A DNA stretch of 64,000 nt from Paramecium sonneborni (Eukaryota > Ciliophora > Oligohymenophorea > Peniculida > Parameciidae), in assembly GCA_905182985.1 (NCBI GenBank), contig CAJJDN010000006.1, positions 707,169 through 771,168 on the forward strand, in the 5' to 3' direction. The notes under the pieces are model-generated. The model worked only from the letters and a program-made list of their open reading frames with translations, searched no databases and was not told the origin of the DNA. Positions within the stretch are counted from its first letter, which is position 1. The number at the start of each line of letters is the position of its first letter. The position numbers and the translations under genes were made by a program. Positions 13,139 through 24,893 of this stretch are shown one piece after another.

Positions 13139-13986
13139 ACAATCATGATGTTTCAAAAAATTTATATATCATTCTTCTTATAGCTTCTGGTGCTAAGAAT
13201 TGTGTTTTTTAAGTCTAAACTACAATATTGTGATTTTACTTTTCTATTCTTTAGGTTTTTATATTCAAATTATTTAAAAAATTAATTTATTGAAAAAGTT
13301 ATTTAGTTTCTTAACTTAAGCTTGGGTATTTAGTTGAAAGCCTTATTAGTTCATTGATTACACTAAATTCATTTTTTTCTTTTGCAGTTATTATTTGGCT
13401 TCTTAAAAGCAACAACATTAGATTTTCGATTTTTCAAGAAGATTCCTTCATTAAACTTTTAGTATCATTTAGACAATACATTTTTTACTAACTTTAAGTT
13501 TTATTTTATTAAGCCATAAGAATGTGATAGCATTAAATTTAAATATTTTTATAATTTGAGCGTTAAATTTTAAAATATCATTAAAATTAGCAAATATGTT
13601 ATATTTTAGGTGCTATTATTGAAAGTAATTCTTTCATATTTTTCCAAAATTTGAGCGTAATTTCTTTGAATGATTTGTTTAATTATTTTGTATTAAGATT
13701 GAAGATTAATGTAATTGAATTTTTGCTTTGAGAATTTTATAGTCTATCTATTTCAAAATTATTTATGCTTTTGCATTTACTTGTTCTCAAGTTTAAGGTA
13801 ACCCACTTAAAATTAACCCAGAACCACTAAAAATCTTATTCTTCTTTTTAGTATTATCACTTTTGGCATCATATGTGTAATTTAAGGTTATAATGATGCA
13901 AAATAGGAAAAAAATTTTACTTATGTTAAATTTTATTTTGTTCTGTTTATAAGATAAGAATTTATCTACATAATTTAAAAATTTTC
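13139..13986. other. unassigned AT-rich stretch
   Basis: I see no supported gene. A 65-codon minus-strand frame at 13793-13990 has no recognisable domain. Short minus-strand frames around 13150-13400 have the composition of ciliate coding sequence but stop repeatedly; they may be gene debris. Confidence 0.35.
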
Positions 13987-14242
13987 TCAAGTTATTTTTG
14001 CCTCATTGGAAGCTTAAAATTTCTCATAACTATCATTTAGCATATAGAATTGTTCTATTAAGAAAAATTTTTTAGTCACTTCATTTTAATAAATTTCCAT
14101 AGGATCATCCATAAAATGCGCAATCCCTAGAATATTCAAATAATTTTTAACGAATTTTAGATAAGATGTAATAAATAAGGAACTAAAACATGTTTTATAT
14201 TGGGATTGTTCTCTTAGAGATAAAAATAAAATATTAATAAAA
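13987..14242 (-). other. open frame downstream of ULK-like kinase, possible C-terminal extension
   Basis: Directly after the kinase stop (14243-14245) another frame is open to TGA 13987-13989 and encodes protein-like sequence (QYKTCFSSLFITSYLKFVK, KKFFLIEQFYMLNDSYEKF). A single extra base at the repeated ATGATATGA would join it to the kinase. It could be the true C-terminus cut off by an indel, or a separate remnant. Confidence 0.4.
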
Positions 14243-16128
14243 TCATATCATAGAAGATTTTATATGTTCTATTAACTCATTAATGTCCCTATTTTCGATA
14301 GCAGCTATGCCTTTATCTATATTACTAATCGTAGTTAATTCTTCATAATCCTTTATATTAGTCACCATTGCAATATATTGTAAACGCTATGCATTTGGCT
14401 CCCCTTATTTTTATAATTCTTCTTTTCCAATAATGTTTAAATAATTTGATAGTACTTCTCTATAAATATTCTAAAATTTATTTGTCTAAGATAGTTAATA
14501 AACTTCACAAATCCAATCAGGCTTGAGATATTTTTCAAGTTTATTAAAATTAGCCCTAAACTTACTAAAATAAATACTAAACAGTTTGATATTCCATTGT
14601 TAAATGTATTGATAGAAATTCATTTTCTTCTTCAAATTCTCTCATAAAAGATTTAAATATGCTTTTTTTTATCAATTAAGGATAAAACTTATCATCCTTG
14701 ATTTAAGCCCTTAATTTATAATGCTAGTAATATATTTGTTTAATCAAAATGTAGCTCACAAATATGGAGTCAAATATTTATTTATGCTAAAATGATTTCA
14801 TTTTATTATAAGTTAGACTTAAACAAGAAATAGGCTGTTTGGCTTTACTATACAACTTTATTGAATCCTCAGCTTTTTAATCAAATGTGTTTGCTTCTTG
14901 AAGTAGAACTTCAGATTGCAACATATTATCTTTTAATTATATATTAACTGGTGGAACAACATCAGAATTATGATTTTTTTTTGATTAATTCATGTACTCC
15001 TAAATTTTATGATTTGTTTTAAAAATTTCATCTTACATTTACTCATCATTTGTTGGATTTAAAATTTCAAATTACTTTTCATTAGCTTCAGCTTTTTGAT
15101 AAAATAATTTGCTTTTATGAGGATCAATATCAGCAAAATATTATGTGTGATCTTTGATTATGCTCACTTAAATATTTAAAATATTTACTTGAACTTTGTC
15201 CCATAAAAATTGAATTACTAAATAAATCACTCCATTTTAAACGTTGTTTTGGATCATATTTTAACATATTTGTCAATAATTCGCAAATGTTTTTGTCAAC
15301 AGGACCTTTTTTAGATTTAAATTTAGGAGGATCTAATATGAACTAAGTTTCAAATACTAGAATATTTGACTTCTTCAAGAAAAATGTGATGATTGGCTGA
15401 GTTAAAAGGAAATTTAGAAAATAACATTTGGTATAGAATTACGCCTACAGCAAACATATCTGCTTGAAGTCCATATGGTTTTCTTTCAAGAATTTCTGGA
15501 GCCATAGTTCCATATGAACCTAGATTGTCATAAGCTAAACCATCCTATTAAATAAAATAAAACTAATACTTATTCCTTTAATAGATGGCAAAATCCAAGA
15601 TCTGCAATTTTTAAAATACCTTAATGTAATAAAATATTGGCCATTTTCAAATCTCTATGAATAATCTTTCCTTTGTGTAATGCCTTCATTCCTTTTAACA
15701 ATTATTTAAAAAAAATCAAAGCCTGAAATTAAGGGATAACGTTATCTTAATTCATCCAATAATCCTCTAAAGTGCCACCTAAAATATATAAATAATGATA
15801 TATACCATCACAATATTCTAAAATAAAAACAGCATAATCTTTGGTTTCGAAATACTGATATAATTTTATAATATGATCAGATTTAAGGCATTCGAGTGCT
15901 TTTCTTTCATTTTCAACTAATTGACCTAAAAACCCTTTATGCTCTGAGAATCTTATTTTAAGCATTGCTTTTAATGCCACTATACCATATTTTTAAGATT
16001 TAGCTTTAAAAACCTAGTATAATTCAACCATTTACCTTTCCAAAACTGCCACTTCCAAGAAGTTCTAGTAATTAATAACCTTCTATGTTCATTTTTTTAT
16101 CTAATTTTGGAAGCTTAGGGGAAGACAT
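14243..16128 (-). CDS. ULK/ATG1-like protein kinase
   Basis: Spliced 1740 nt, 579 aa, six introns: 16014-16035, 15779-15805, 15545-15569, 15343-15370, 15167-15188 and 14561-14582. The N-terminal kinase domain (about residues 15-280) has LLGSGSFGKVF, ALKAML (catalytic lysine), LEYCDGGTLEDY, HRDLKMANIL, YGTMAPE and ADMFAVGVILYQML. The magnesium-binding DFG motif is ADLG here; Asp is kept, so activity is possible. The hinge and layout resemble ULK/ATG1 or NEK kinases. The C-terminal half is helical and Gln/Lys-rich, with HTQYFADIDPHKSKLFYQKA and a final RDINELIEHIKSS; an EAT/MIT-like role is a guess. The intron at 15343 has an unusual GTC donor. Sequence in another frame beyond the stop suggests the protein may really be longer. 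Confidence 0.85.
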
Positions 16129-16885
16129 TATTAATTAAAAAAAAAATGACAATTAATAAGATAGAACATATTTTCTAAAATGCCGATTTTCTCTTAATCT
16201 ATAATCATTTATAATCAAGACTGTGTAAAATGTTGATGGAACAAATCTTCTGATACTTTTTTGATTTTGATAAATCTTTTGTTTATAAGGATAGAATTAT
16301 TAACACTTTTTTTAAAGAAAAATTGTTGTCATCTAGTTCAATAAAACTAAATGGTTTATTTAGCATAAATCAATATTCAGAACGTAAAATCATGTGATAT
16401 ATAAAGATTTGATATTTAATTATTTTTTTTCTAAATAAGATATATTTCTTAATCGAGATTTCTATTAAATTTTTCTTAATCTAGCTGATTCTTCAGTATT
16501 TCTTAAATTCTTTTTTCTCCAAATAGATTCTATTATTATGCAATATCCTCAAATTAAAGCATAATCAAAATTTATTCTTATATAACAAACTACAAAAAAA
16601 TATTTCTCATTAACTTAAAATACAATTAAAATTAATGTCGCTCTTGATTTTTCAAATCCATTCCTCTATTTATTTTTAGATGTGTTGTTCATTTTTAACT
16701 TACTAACATAAAAGTATAGTAGAATAATTTTGAATTTCAAATATTATATTCAATAAGTAATAAATTTTATTTATTTTTATCCAATTGATGCTTCTTTAAA
16801 TTCCTTTCATTGCTTTATTTGATTTTTTTTTATATTTACCTCTTATAAAGGTTTAATTAAAATCTTTTTTTCATTATAATTAAAG
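16129..16885. other. no gene recognised
   Basis: AT-rich sequence upstream of the ULK-like kinase start. Short peptide-like runs occur on the minus strand near 16190-16350, but none extends or matches a motif I know. The kinase promoter should lie just above 16128. Confidence 0.4.
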
Positions 16886-17400
16886 ATTTTAAAAAGCCAA
16901 GGATATCTGAAAATCCATATGATATTATTTATAAGTATTCAAACGTTATAAAATAATAGAACAACATAAATAATAAAATATTTATCTCTCAAAAATCCTA
17001 TGCTATATAATTTGTAAAAAGGTAATTCTCTATGAGGGTGAAATTTAAGCATCCGCTTAATAAAACCTTTTTTTAAATATCTGTTACATTAACTTAATTT
17101 TTAGTAAAATTAATCTAAGTAAAACTTGTAAAGACATTTTGATAAAAATATTGGTAGTTTTAAGTCTCTATGTATATAAAGTATGAATATTTTTAAAATT
17201 ATAAAGTATCTATTGTAATTTTTGCTTAGTGTTTTGGTTTTTAACTTATTATTCTAGATCTCTATCAATAAAATAAAATACATCCAATTACAATTGCAAT
17301 TTTTCATAACTAAATAATTATATTGGATTTAATTAAGCATGTGACAAATCCAACTATATAGTTGCTTTTATCCTTCTATAATACCCTTTATCAAGGGAGG
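16886..17400 (-). pseudogene. protein kinase relic
   Basis: Several kinase landmarks survive in the right order but in shifting frames: IDRDLEQQVKNQN, then YIHRDLK (17157-17177 region), TTNIFIK one base out of frame, and SYGFSDILGF near 16905, resembling the PYG..SDIWSLG segment. The missing pieces and frame changes mark it as a dead NEK-like kinase. It abuts the segmental duplication copy 2. Confidence 0.5.
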
Positions 17401-17410
17401 TTTCTCTTTT

Positions 17411-17670
17411 TCAGATATTTCTTAATTGATTTAATAATTCTTACGATTTTTTTTTATTTAATTTAGTAGAGTACTAGAGCTTTTATACAAAACAACTTTG
17501 GCAAATGTAAATTGTCCATTATTATAATAATCGATCCCTTTATCAATCATTCTATATAGGTTTTATATTTCAATATCTTGTTCTTTTTACTTTTAGATTT
17601 ATATCTCTGATTTTATTGTAAAAGGAGCTTTAGAGTCTTCTTGTTTAAATTGGATCAACTCTTATTACAT
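17411..17670 (-). pseudogene. 5' fragment of the MIT-AAA ATPase gene
   Basis: Encodes the first ~86 codons of the AAA protein (MQQELIQFKQE onward) from ATG 17670 with one visible substitution, then stops at the duplication edge. There is no ATPase domain, so it is non-functional except perhaps as a leftover divergent transcript. Confidence 0.8.
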
Positions 17671-17713
17671 ATATTTTGTGGAATTTTATTAGAAAAAATA
17701 TTATTTTATTTAA
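17671..17713. promoter_or_regulatory. duplicated 43-bp divergent promoter
   Basis: Same segment as 12377-12419. On its plus side it still drives an intact zinc-finger gene, on its minus side only a gene fragment. Confidence 0.5.
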
Positions 17714-18557
17714 ATGTCTAATAATGAATAAGCTAAAAGAAGAAGATCCAAAAGAGGAGAAATATAAGGAGATTTCAAATGTACATCTGATGGATGTGGA
17801 AAAGAATACTTGAGTTATCCAGCTTTATATACTCATATCAAGTCAAAACATGGGGCTGGATATTTAAAAAATATGTTAAGGCCGAAAGCAGTCGGCAGTA
17901 GAGGAAGACCAAGAAGAGATGAAGTATGCTTTTATATAATCTAGTTAAATACCCATTAAGCTATTGAGCAGCCACCTTTCTATTTAAAAGTTTAAATAGA
18001 AGCTAAACAATCTATTGATGATTTTTTACTTGATTTAGTTGAGAATAAATATAAATAAATTCTCTAAGCTGAAGCAGAAATAATTTCAAAGTATGTTTTA
18101 CTTTTTATTTAGTGATGATTTGAAAAATAAAATTCATTTCGTATTTAAATTTATTGAATCTAAAAAGGGTAATAAAATTGAAAATGATTCTTTTATGAAC
18201 ACTTTTGTGAATGTCTTAAAAAGAAATGAACACATTTATGAAGTTGAAAATAATATTATAAAAATTGGATGTGATGAAACTATATGTCTCTTTATCAAAG
18301 AATTATCATACACACTTAATTTAAGATTTTTATAAGAAATATCATATTTTCTGTTATGTTTTAGAAATTATATACTTAACAATAATCTTATGAATATTGC
18401 TCAATTATAATTTGGTCATTTGATGAATAATTTTATGGAGGAAAAAATTAATTATTTTAATGAAACATTATTATAATAGTTTTATTCAGAACTTCAAGAT
18501 TAAGATAAGTAAATATTAGATATATCATAGATTATTATTAAAAAGTGCTAAAAGTGA
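17714..18557 (+). CDS. C2H2 zinc-finger protein
   Basis: Spliced 801 nt, 266 aa; introns 17924-17944 and 18091-18112. The basic N-terminus (AKRRRSKRGE) resembles a nuclear localisation signal. A single C2H2 finger follows: CTSDGC, then H and H spaced C-x4-C-x12-H-x4-H (YTHIKSKHG). A basic RPKAVGSRGRPRRD segment looks like an AT-hook (GRPR core), fitting AT-rich DNA binding. The C-terminal ~170 residues are helical without a known motif. Likely a nuclear DNA-binding protein; targets are unknown. The damaged paralogue at 12420-13138 lacks part of exon 2. Confidence 0.8.
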
Positions 18558-18729
18558 AGAGTTACAAAAAAAAATTGGGCTTCACTTTTGTAATTGGTTA
18601 TTTCATTCTAGATATACTGAATAATTAGTATAATTACGATGAAATTATATATTGAATTTTATTTTTTATTTTTTATAGTACAATATGATCTATTTAAATC
18701 CAAATTATTATTATTTATTGCAGTCAGTT

Positions 18730-19771
18730 TGATTAATTTAATATTTGGGAGTATAAATAATAATCCCGCCCATATATTACATATTTTAAATATCCACTAA
18801 GGCATAAATTAAACTTGAGACTTTATATCAATTTAAATGTTTCTTAATCATTTAGATCTAATCTAATCTTTATAACTTAATTTCGAGTAATATTGGCAAA
18901 TATTATTAATTAGATTAATATTTTACCTGCTTTGCTTTCGCCATATAATAATATTTTTTTCAATTTTTTATCATTCTGAATCATAATGTATTTAAAATAA
19001 CAAACAATTAATATTTATTTAGAACATATATTTGATTAACATATGGAAGAAAGATAATCATTTGTAAAGATTGAGAGATTACTTTTAAGGGATTGCTCAA
19101 AATTTGAAATAATTTTCTAACAATTATTTAACAATCAAATAAAACATATATGTTTAAACCTTCTATAATCCTTTATATCATGATTAAACAACTCATTCAA
19201 AATCTTATCATTTACTAAAATTGTTTTTATATCTATAACATTAATTGCTACAAAATTTTCTCTTTAAATTTTTTCCTAAAAATATCTTATTAAATTCTTT
19301 AATATAAATATCAAAAAGTTTCTTTTTCAATTAATTTTTAATCCATTTATCCCCATTAATTTTATTATAATGAAGTTAATCATGCTTAACTTGTTTTTAT
19401 ATTATATCATCTCTTTCAAATTGAATTAAACAATTTATGATTTTTAAAAATAATCAAAAAAAATTAAATTGATTTATTATAGTTATTAGAATATGATTAA
19501 TTTTCATCAATATTGAGTTTCAGTTCCTATTAATCAATCTTGTGTTTGTAATTTCTTCTTATCTAGAAACAAATTATGAAAGATTTTAGTTAAAAAGAAA
19601 AATGTACTATTTTATTTTAGATCTATACCCCAGAATCAAATAATTTATAAAATCCCCTCAATTTATTCATATTACAATTTATTAAAATTATAGATATTAT
19701 ACGATTGTTAGAAATTTATTTTAATCTGCAATTTTTTTTTAATAATAATCAAATTTCTAATTCTTGATCTA
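18730..19771 (-). pseudogene. P-loop (NACHT-like) relic downstream of the Zn/coiled-coil gene
   Basis: Minus-strand peptide runs in broken frames: DIKTILVNDKILNELFNHDI and KDYRRFKHICF, then KILLYGESKAGK, a clear P-loop (18925-18960), followed by ITRNQVIKIRLDLN. The order (helical region, then GxxxxGK) is what NACHT/STAND proteins show after a coiled-coil start. I infer that this is the decayed 3' part of the gene ending at 19772, and perhaps a paralogue of the WD40 gene at the left edge. No WD40 sequence remains here. Confidence 0.5.
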
Positions 19772-21094
19772 TCAAAAATGTTTAAAAATTTGGCTATTTC
19801 GAAATCCAGTAAATTACATGTTTTTAAACCATTTGTGATGATTTTTTTTTGACTCTATAAATTCCTAAATAAAATTAAAATTTTTTTCCATTTCCATTTA
19901 TTTTTCATCAATTTATTAAATTTTAGATTAAATGTCCCTCATAAATTAATGAAAAATTTTTAATTTAGATTCAAAAAAGTTTTCAAATTTATTAAATAAA
20001 TCATTTTTTGAGATATTATTTTCAAAATAGGAGTTAAGTTCTTCTTAAACTATTTTATTATTTTGATCGATCTCATTTTTTATCAATTAGCTGAAGTTTT
20101 TTTAGTACTCTTAAAAAGATAATTATAAATTAAAAATATATTCACCTAAATCATCATTTTTTTTTTCTTATTATTTTAAACTAGCGTTTAATTGCAGTAT
20201 TTATATTGAGAAATTTTATATTTCTTAATCAATAAAGTGAAGAAGGTTTGTTTTTAGCAAATTAATCTATTCATTTTGGCTTTTCAAAATTTCTTAATAA
20301 TTCAACTAAATGCTTGAAATTTTCAAATCTATTTTTTTTTCATAATCTGAAAATGGATTATAAAAGGATTAAACAATCTTTGGATAAAATTAAATATTAC
20401 AAAAATTGTAAATAGGCTTAAAAAAACGACAGAATAAAAATTATTTCTCCCTTTTTAAAATGATTTCTATATTGATAATTAATCAACCTTGTTTTCTAAA
20501 ATTTAATTTTTTTCCTGCAATCTATTTTAATGAATAAATGTACTTTTTTACACATTCAATTAAGTCTATGTATGAATTTTATTCTAATAAAAGGTTATTT
20601 CCTAGGGTTTTAATTTTTATTTTATCAATTTATTCAGTAAATTCTTCAATGTTTTACTTATACAAAGAAATTAATTTGGAGAAAAAAAATGGATGATATG
20701 GATTAGCTTCTTCTAAACATTTTTAAATTTCATTTATTTTTTTACAAGATTGATCGAATTATTAATCAATTTAAGATTACAATTTATTTTTATATTAAGT
20801 AGAAAAAATTTCTGATTTTTCTAATTCTTACCTTTTTTTCTTTTTCTAATCAAGATTCCATTACTTAGCATTTTCTAATATAATTAATCTTTCTTCTTTT
20901 TCTAAAGTAATCTGTTCAATTATGGCATATATAGATTTGAAATCTTCATTAGGATTGTGATGATAGATATGTAAAGCTTCTAAACATTTATAACAGCTTA
21001 ATTTTTTTTATTTATCCATACAGATTGAATTAACACAAATAAATTCTTCTCTTGCTTTATGGATTAGACAAAGATTATGATCGTTTTATAACAT
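19772..21094 (-). CDS. zinc-binding, coiled-coil protein (probably truncated)
   Basis: Spliced 1302 nt, 433 aa, one intron (20467-20487). The N-terminus has a Cys/His cluster resembling a B-box type zinc site: C in NLCLIH, CVNSICM, LSCYKCL and then HIYHH, all within the first ~55 residues. The rest is long coiled coil rich in Lys, Glu, Gln and Asn. The frame ends at TGA 19772-19774, but peptide-like sequence and a P-loop continue downstream in other frames, so the protein was probably once longer (zinc site, coiled coil, NTPase). Function unknown; a sensor or scaffold role is a guess. Confidence 0.6.
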
Positions 21095-21287
21095 AAAAAA
21101 TCTTTAAAATAATTATATAATATATTTAATTACATGCTTTATTCTGACTATAAAAATTTAGAATGAAATTTTCTAGATAATTACAAATGAAATCATTTTG
21201 ATAAATTTAATTAAATAGCTTTAATAATTTTTTATGGTATTTTAATATATAAATAATAGAAAAATAATTATTTTTATGAATAAAATA

Positions 21288-22305
21288 TCAATTTTATTTC
21301 ATTTATTCTTTTTTCTTTTAGAGCAGTGTTTATTCCAATTTATCTTTTTTAATTTACAGTTAGTGTTGTTACTTTCTCAAGTTTAAATACTATTGCAACT
21401 CATCATCAAATTATTTACTCAAAATTATAGTAGATCCATTTAAATCTTCTATTTTATCATTACTAATTTCATCTAACTAATTTATCTATTCATCTAACTA
21501 ACGAACTATATGATATGGATCCAATCTCTTTAAAATTTTAAATAATATTTTTACATTTTGAACTTCATAACATTCCCTTTCTTTTGTAATTGCATCTGCC
21601 TTTAGTTTATCGAAATATGCTGCTAAATGAATTAATTCAGCTTTTTGATTTCTAATTTTCTTATCCTATTCAATGAGGTGATCTAACATTAATAAATAAT
21701 ATATACCAGCAAAACTCTCATTTGTTTTTCCCAATTCTATTATATATTGAGTCAATAATTTATAATCAGGTAATTTTTCAATATATTCAAGCAACTTTCC
21801 ACTTTCTAATATCTTCTTATAATCTGTAACTGCAACATTAGGGAATAATGTTTTTAAATCAACTTATTGAATTTTTTAAATAATCTATTCCTCTTTAATC
21901 TTATTTTTTTAATTTTATAATTCCTCTATATAAGGATCTTATTGAGGTTTAGACTAATAGAATAGCTCTTTTATTCTAAGGGCAGTAAGTTTCAAGCTTT
22001 CTTTATTCTATACTTTAATTTGCCAATTGGTTTCATTGATAATCTCATGCGATAAATTTTATATAACATAAAATTTGGCTTAACTTTATGGATAATCTTT
22101 ATTAATAACTCTTGGAAATCATAAAGTCTAAAAATTACAATTTTATTTAAATATCTGGAAGAATAGTCACTAAGTATTGCTCTTGATAATCTTAATTGAC
22201 TTTATCATGTATCTAAGTTATTGGAAATAACTGTTAAAGTTCAAAAATTTATGTTTTTTTGTCTTATTAAAGTTTGTTTGCATTCTAGCTTGGTTGCTAG
22301 TTCAT
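21288..22305 (-). CDS. VPS37: ESCRT-I subunit VPS37-like
   Basis: Spliced 990 nt, 329 aa; one 28-nt intron (22111-22138) that restores the frame. Residues ~35-110 look like a UEV/RWD fold (YLVTILPDIQIKLVINKDYP, then FYVIQNLSHEIINETNWQI). The C-terminal half is coiled coil followed by the Mod(r)-type ending: acidic EDLNGSTIILSKQFDDEL, then QQYLNLRKQQHQLQ and KKDKLEQ, which parallels the family pattern of F...Y...R...H.R..K.EKL. VPS37 bridges TSG101 and VPS28 in ESCRT-I, sorting ubiquitinated cargo into multivesicular bodies. The UEV-like N-terminus matches VPS37A-type proteins. No other ESCRT-I gene is nearby. Confidence 0.65.
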
Positions 22306-22544
22306 AAAATTTAATATTAAATTAATTATAAATTAATATAATTTCTCTATTCAATTTATATTATTCAATAAAAAGTAAAATAATAAATTACAATCCTAAT
22401 CTTAGTTCAACTTAATATATAAGAAATTAAAAAGCAAGAAAAGGCTTGGTAGTACACTTGTAAATTTATTAATGTATGAGACATGATATGAAAGTTTCTT
22501 GATTACAAACACAAATATCAGTATTTTGATTATCTTTAATTTTT

Positions 22545-23114
22545 ATGTTAAATATTTCTAATCCAATATACAAAATATGTATTGAAGGACGCCATTTTTT
22601 GGCTTTTCCTGTTTATGTTATCAAATAACCAAGACAAGTATAATCAATAGAAAGTTAAGAATAAAAACTAGAAGAAGTTGAAGTAAACAGGGAATCAAAT
22701 ATAGAAAAGTAGTAAGAAAAAAGTGAAACTAAGATTATTTTTAATGATTACATGTTTCCAGGATTATCTAAAAATTATTATAAGAATATCGGAAATAATT
22801 TATCTTAATTTATTATAAGCAATTTTGATATAGCTGAGATTAGAGAGGACAGAAAGATTTAAAAATTTTTAAAAATAGGCAAACAAAATTATAATAAGAA
22901 GCATATTTAACAATTAATCAAATCAAGAACTGCAAGACAGATAGTAAGAATGTATTTTGGTAATTTCCTATGGTGTTCAAGTATACTTAAATAAATGAGA
23001 TCTGATGTAGAATTTTACATAAATCTGAATAGATCAATATTTAAGAGAAAGATAAAAAATAAACATTCTTTATCAAGTGAAGTTGGTTTTCATCGAGAAA
23101 ATTAAATTTAATGA
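22545..23114 (+). CDS. uncharacterised 189-aa protein
   Basis: Uninterrupted 190-codon frame starting MLNISNPIYKIC, no introns. The first ~40 residues read GRHFLAFPVYVIKQPRQ, then a Glu/Gln-rich linker. A basic region follows (NYYKNIGNNL, KSRTARQIVRMYFGNFLWC) and a basic C-terminus (RSIFKRKIKNKHSL). I know no family match. It is divergent from the VPS37-like gene, with 239 bp between starts. A competing frame from ATG 22618 is shorter and compositionally less protein-like. Confidence 0.6.
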
Positions 23115-23765
23115 TATTATATTAAAATAGTTTTAATTTCAAAATGAATATTAGTACATCTTTTTAAGTTATTACCATTGCAGGCCCTCTAAAATATTAT
23201 AGAAATTATTTATGATTCGTTTTCTATTAATTAAAAAAATGATAATTTATGAATGATTATTAAAAATTAGTGTGTTATGTTATTTTTGAATTTTTATAAT
23301 ATATTAACTATGATTTATTTAAAATAATCATGCATCTAAAAATCGAATTCATTCACTTCACCTTGAATTTATAAACTAAGTTTCTTATAAAGAAAAATAT
23401 CTAATCAAATTAAATTGATATTCGCAGCCTTCTGCAATAGATTTTTTTTTTCAAATTTTTGATTCTGAATGAATTGGATAAAATTTGAAACACTAATTAA
23501 ATATAGATAATAATTTTTTTTGCAAAATCACTAGGGTTATAATATATTATAATTATTAAAGAAAACAAAAGAATATTATGAACTAAAAATATTTTTAAAT
23601 ATTTGCACTATTTTTTGATGAATAAATATTAATTAAGTGTAATATATTTAAAGTGGGTCTCTTTTATACATTTAATTTGAATAATTATGAATAATAATTT
23701 TAACTATAATTTTTTGAAATATTCATCATTCAAGATCATACCTCACAAAATTCTTATTTTATTAG
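23115..23765. other. intergenic, nothing recognised
   Basis: AT-rich sequence between the 189-aa gene and the duplicated block. No open frame of note on either strand; it should include the promoter of the RING gene further right. Confidence 0.4.
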
Positions 23766-24892
23766 TATTATAATTTGTGAAAATTAATATAAATTCTTAT
23801 TTTCGGGTTACTAGAAATTTGTGTTTTATTTTTTAAGATTTATTTGATGATATTATAATTGTCATTCCTAATAGTTTTAGGAAATGCTTATTAATTACTA
23901 AATTCGATTGAACTAGAAATAGTCAACAAAATTTCTGGAAAATTAAGCTTAGAAAAAAATGATGAAAGCTTTTTACTAGTTTTCTATTTTGAAAAGGCAA
24001 ACTACCCTTTAGCCCTTGTTTCAGATGAGATAATTTTGGACACAGATTTCAATAGAACAACGAAACCAAAATTTATTGAGAGTAAAAAGGAAATTTATTT
24101 TGACTATGAATCCATTTAGACCCATAATAATATACATTTAATTGAAATTCCTTAGAAAAATGAAGTGTACTACTATATAAAAGATGGATTTGGACCTTTT
24201 AGAGTAAGATTAGAAGTTTATTCTAAAACTCACTCTACATGTATAAACAACTGTTAAGGATATTCTTTGAATAAAATAATATAAAATACAAGCTGTACAT
24301 CAAAATGTGAATGTTAGGATGGTTATTTTGGATCATATTGTTAATTTGAACTATAAAAAATAGAGTTAGATGTACTGTACGAAATGTAGTTGATTGGTCG
24401 TAAGATGATCTATTTGTCTTCCTAATTTAATGAATAAATTATTTTAATGGCATAAGATGTAATTGAACCTATAAGTATTTTATTTTAAATATTTAGCTTT
24501 AAGCTTTGGAATTTTAGGTGTAAAAGGCTATGAAATCCCAGATCAAACAACATATACTGCAATTTTACATAATTAACTAAGTCTAACAAGATTAATGTAA
24601 AATTTTAAACAAACATTTTAAAATTCTTCTACTTTGATAATTGGTTTGTATTGTAAAACAAATCAAACATTTAAATTATCTCTATAATAAGAATAAATTG
24701 CAAAAATATGGGATGGGAATTGTTTATTTTTTATTTTTGCGTCCTTCAACATAATTATTATTATAATTTGTTTTGGAATAACAAATTTATGTAAGTAAAA
24801 AGATACTTAAAAAATGAAGAAAAAGGTAAAAGTGAAAGTGAGGCCACCACTTTTAGAGATTAATCCAAAAAATTTCAGTGGGTAATTTTTTG
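23766..24892 (+). repeat. direct repeat left of N gap (assembly duplicate)
   Basis: 1127 bp that recur, as far as I can see without difference, at 24894-26020, separated by a single N. The equal lengths and one-base gap are the signature of two unmerged contig ends. Confidence 0.93.
23847..24892 (+). CDS. 5' part of RING-H2 membrane protein, duplicate cut at N gap
   Basis: Same start (MILQLSFLIVL), intron (24475-24496) and sequence as the full gene at 24975. It ends at the N before the RING domain. Almost certainly the same locus assembled twice. Confidence 0.8.
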
Positions 24893-24893
24893 N
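24893..24893. other. assembly gap (single N)
   Basis: The base is N and sits exactly between the two 1127-bp copies. Confidence 0.98.

Larger units (their letters stand above)
17410..18558. repeat. segmental duplication, copy 2
   Basis: Partner of 12116-13139. This copy holds the complete zinc-finger gene and only the first 260 bp of the AAA gene. It is therefore the acceptor site for the AAA part but the intact version for the zinc-finger part. Confidence 0.92.
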
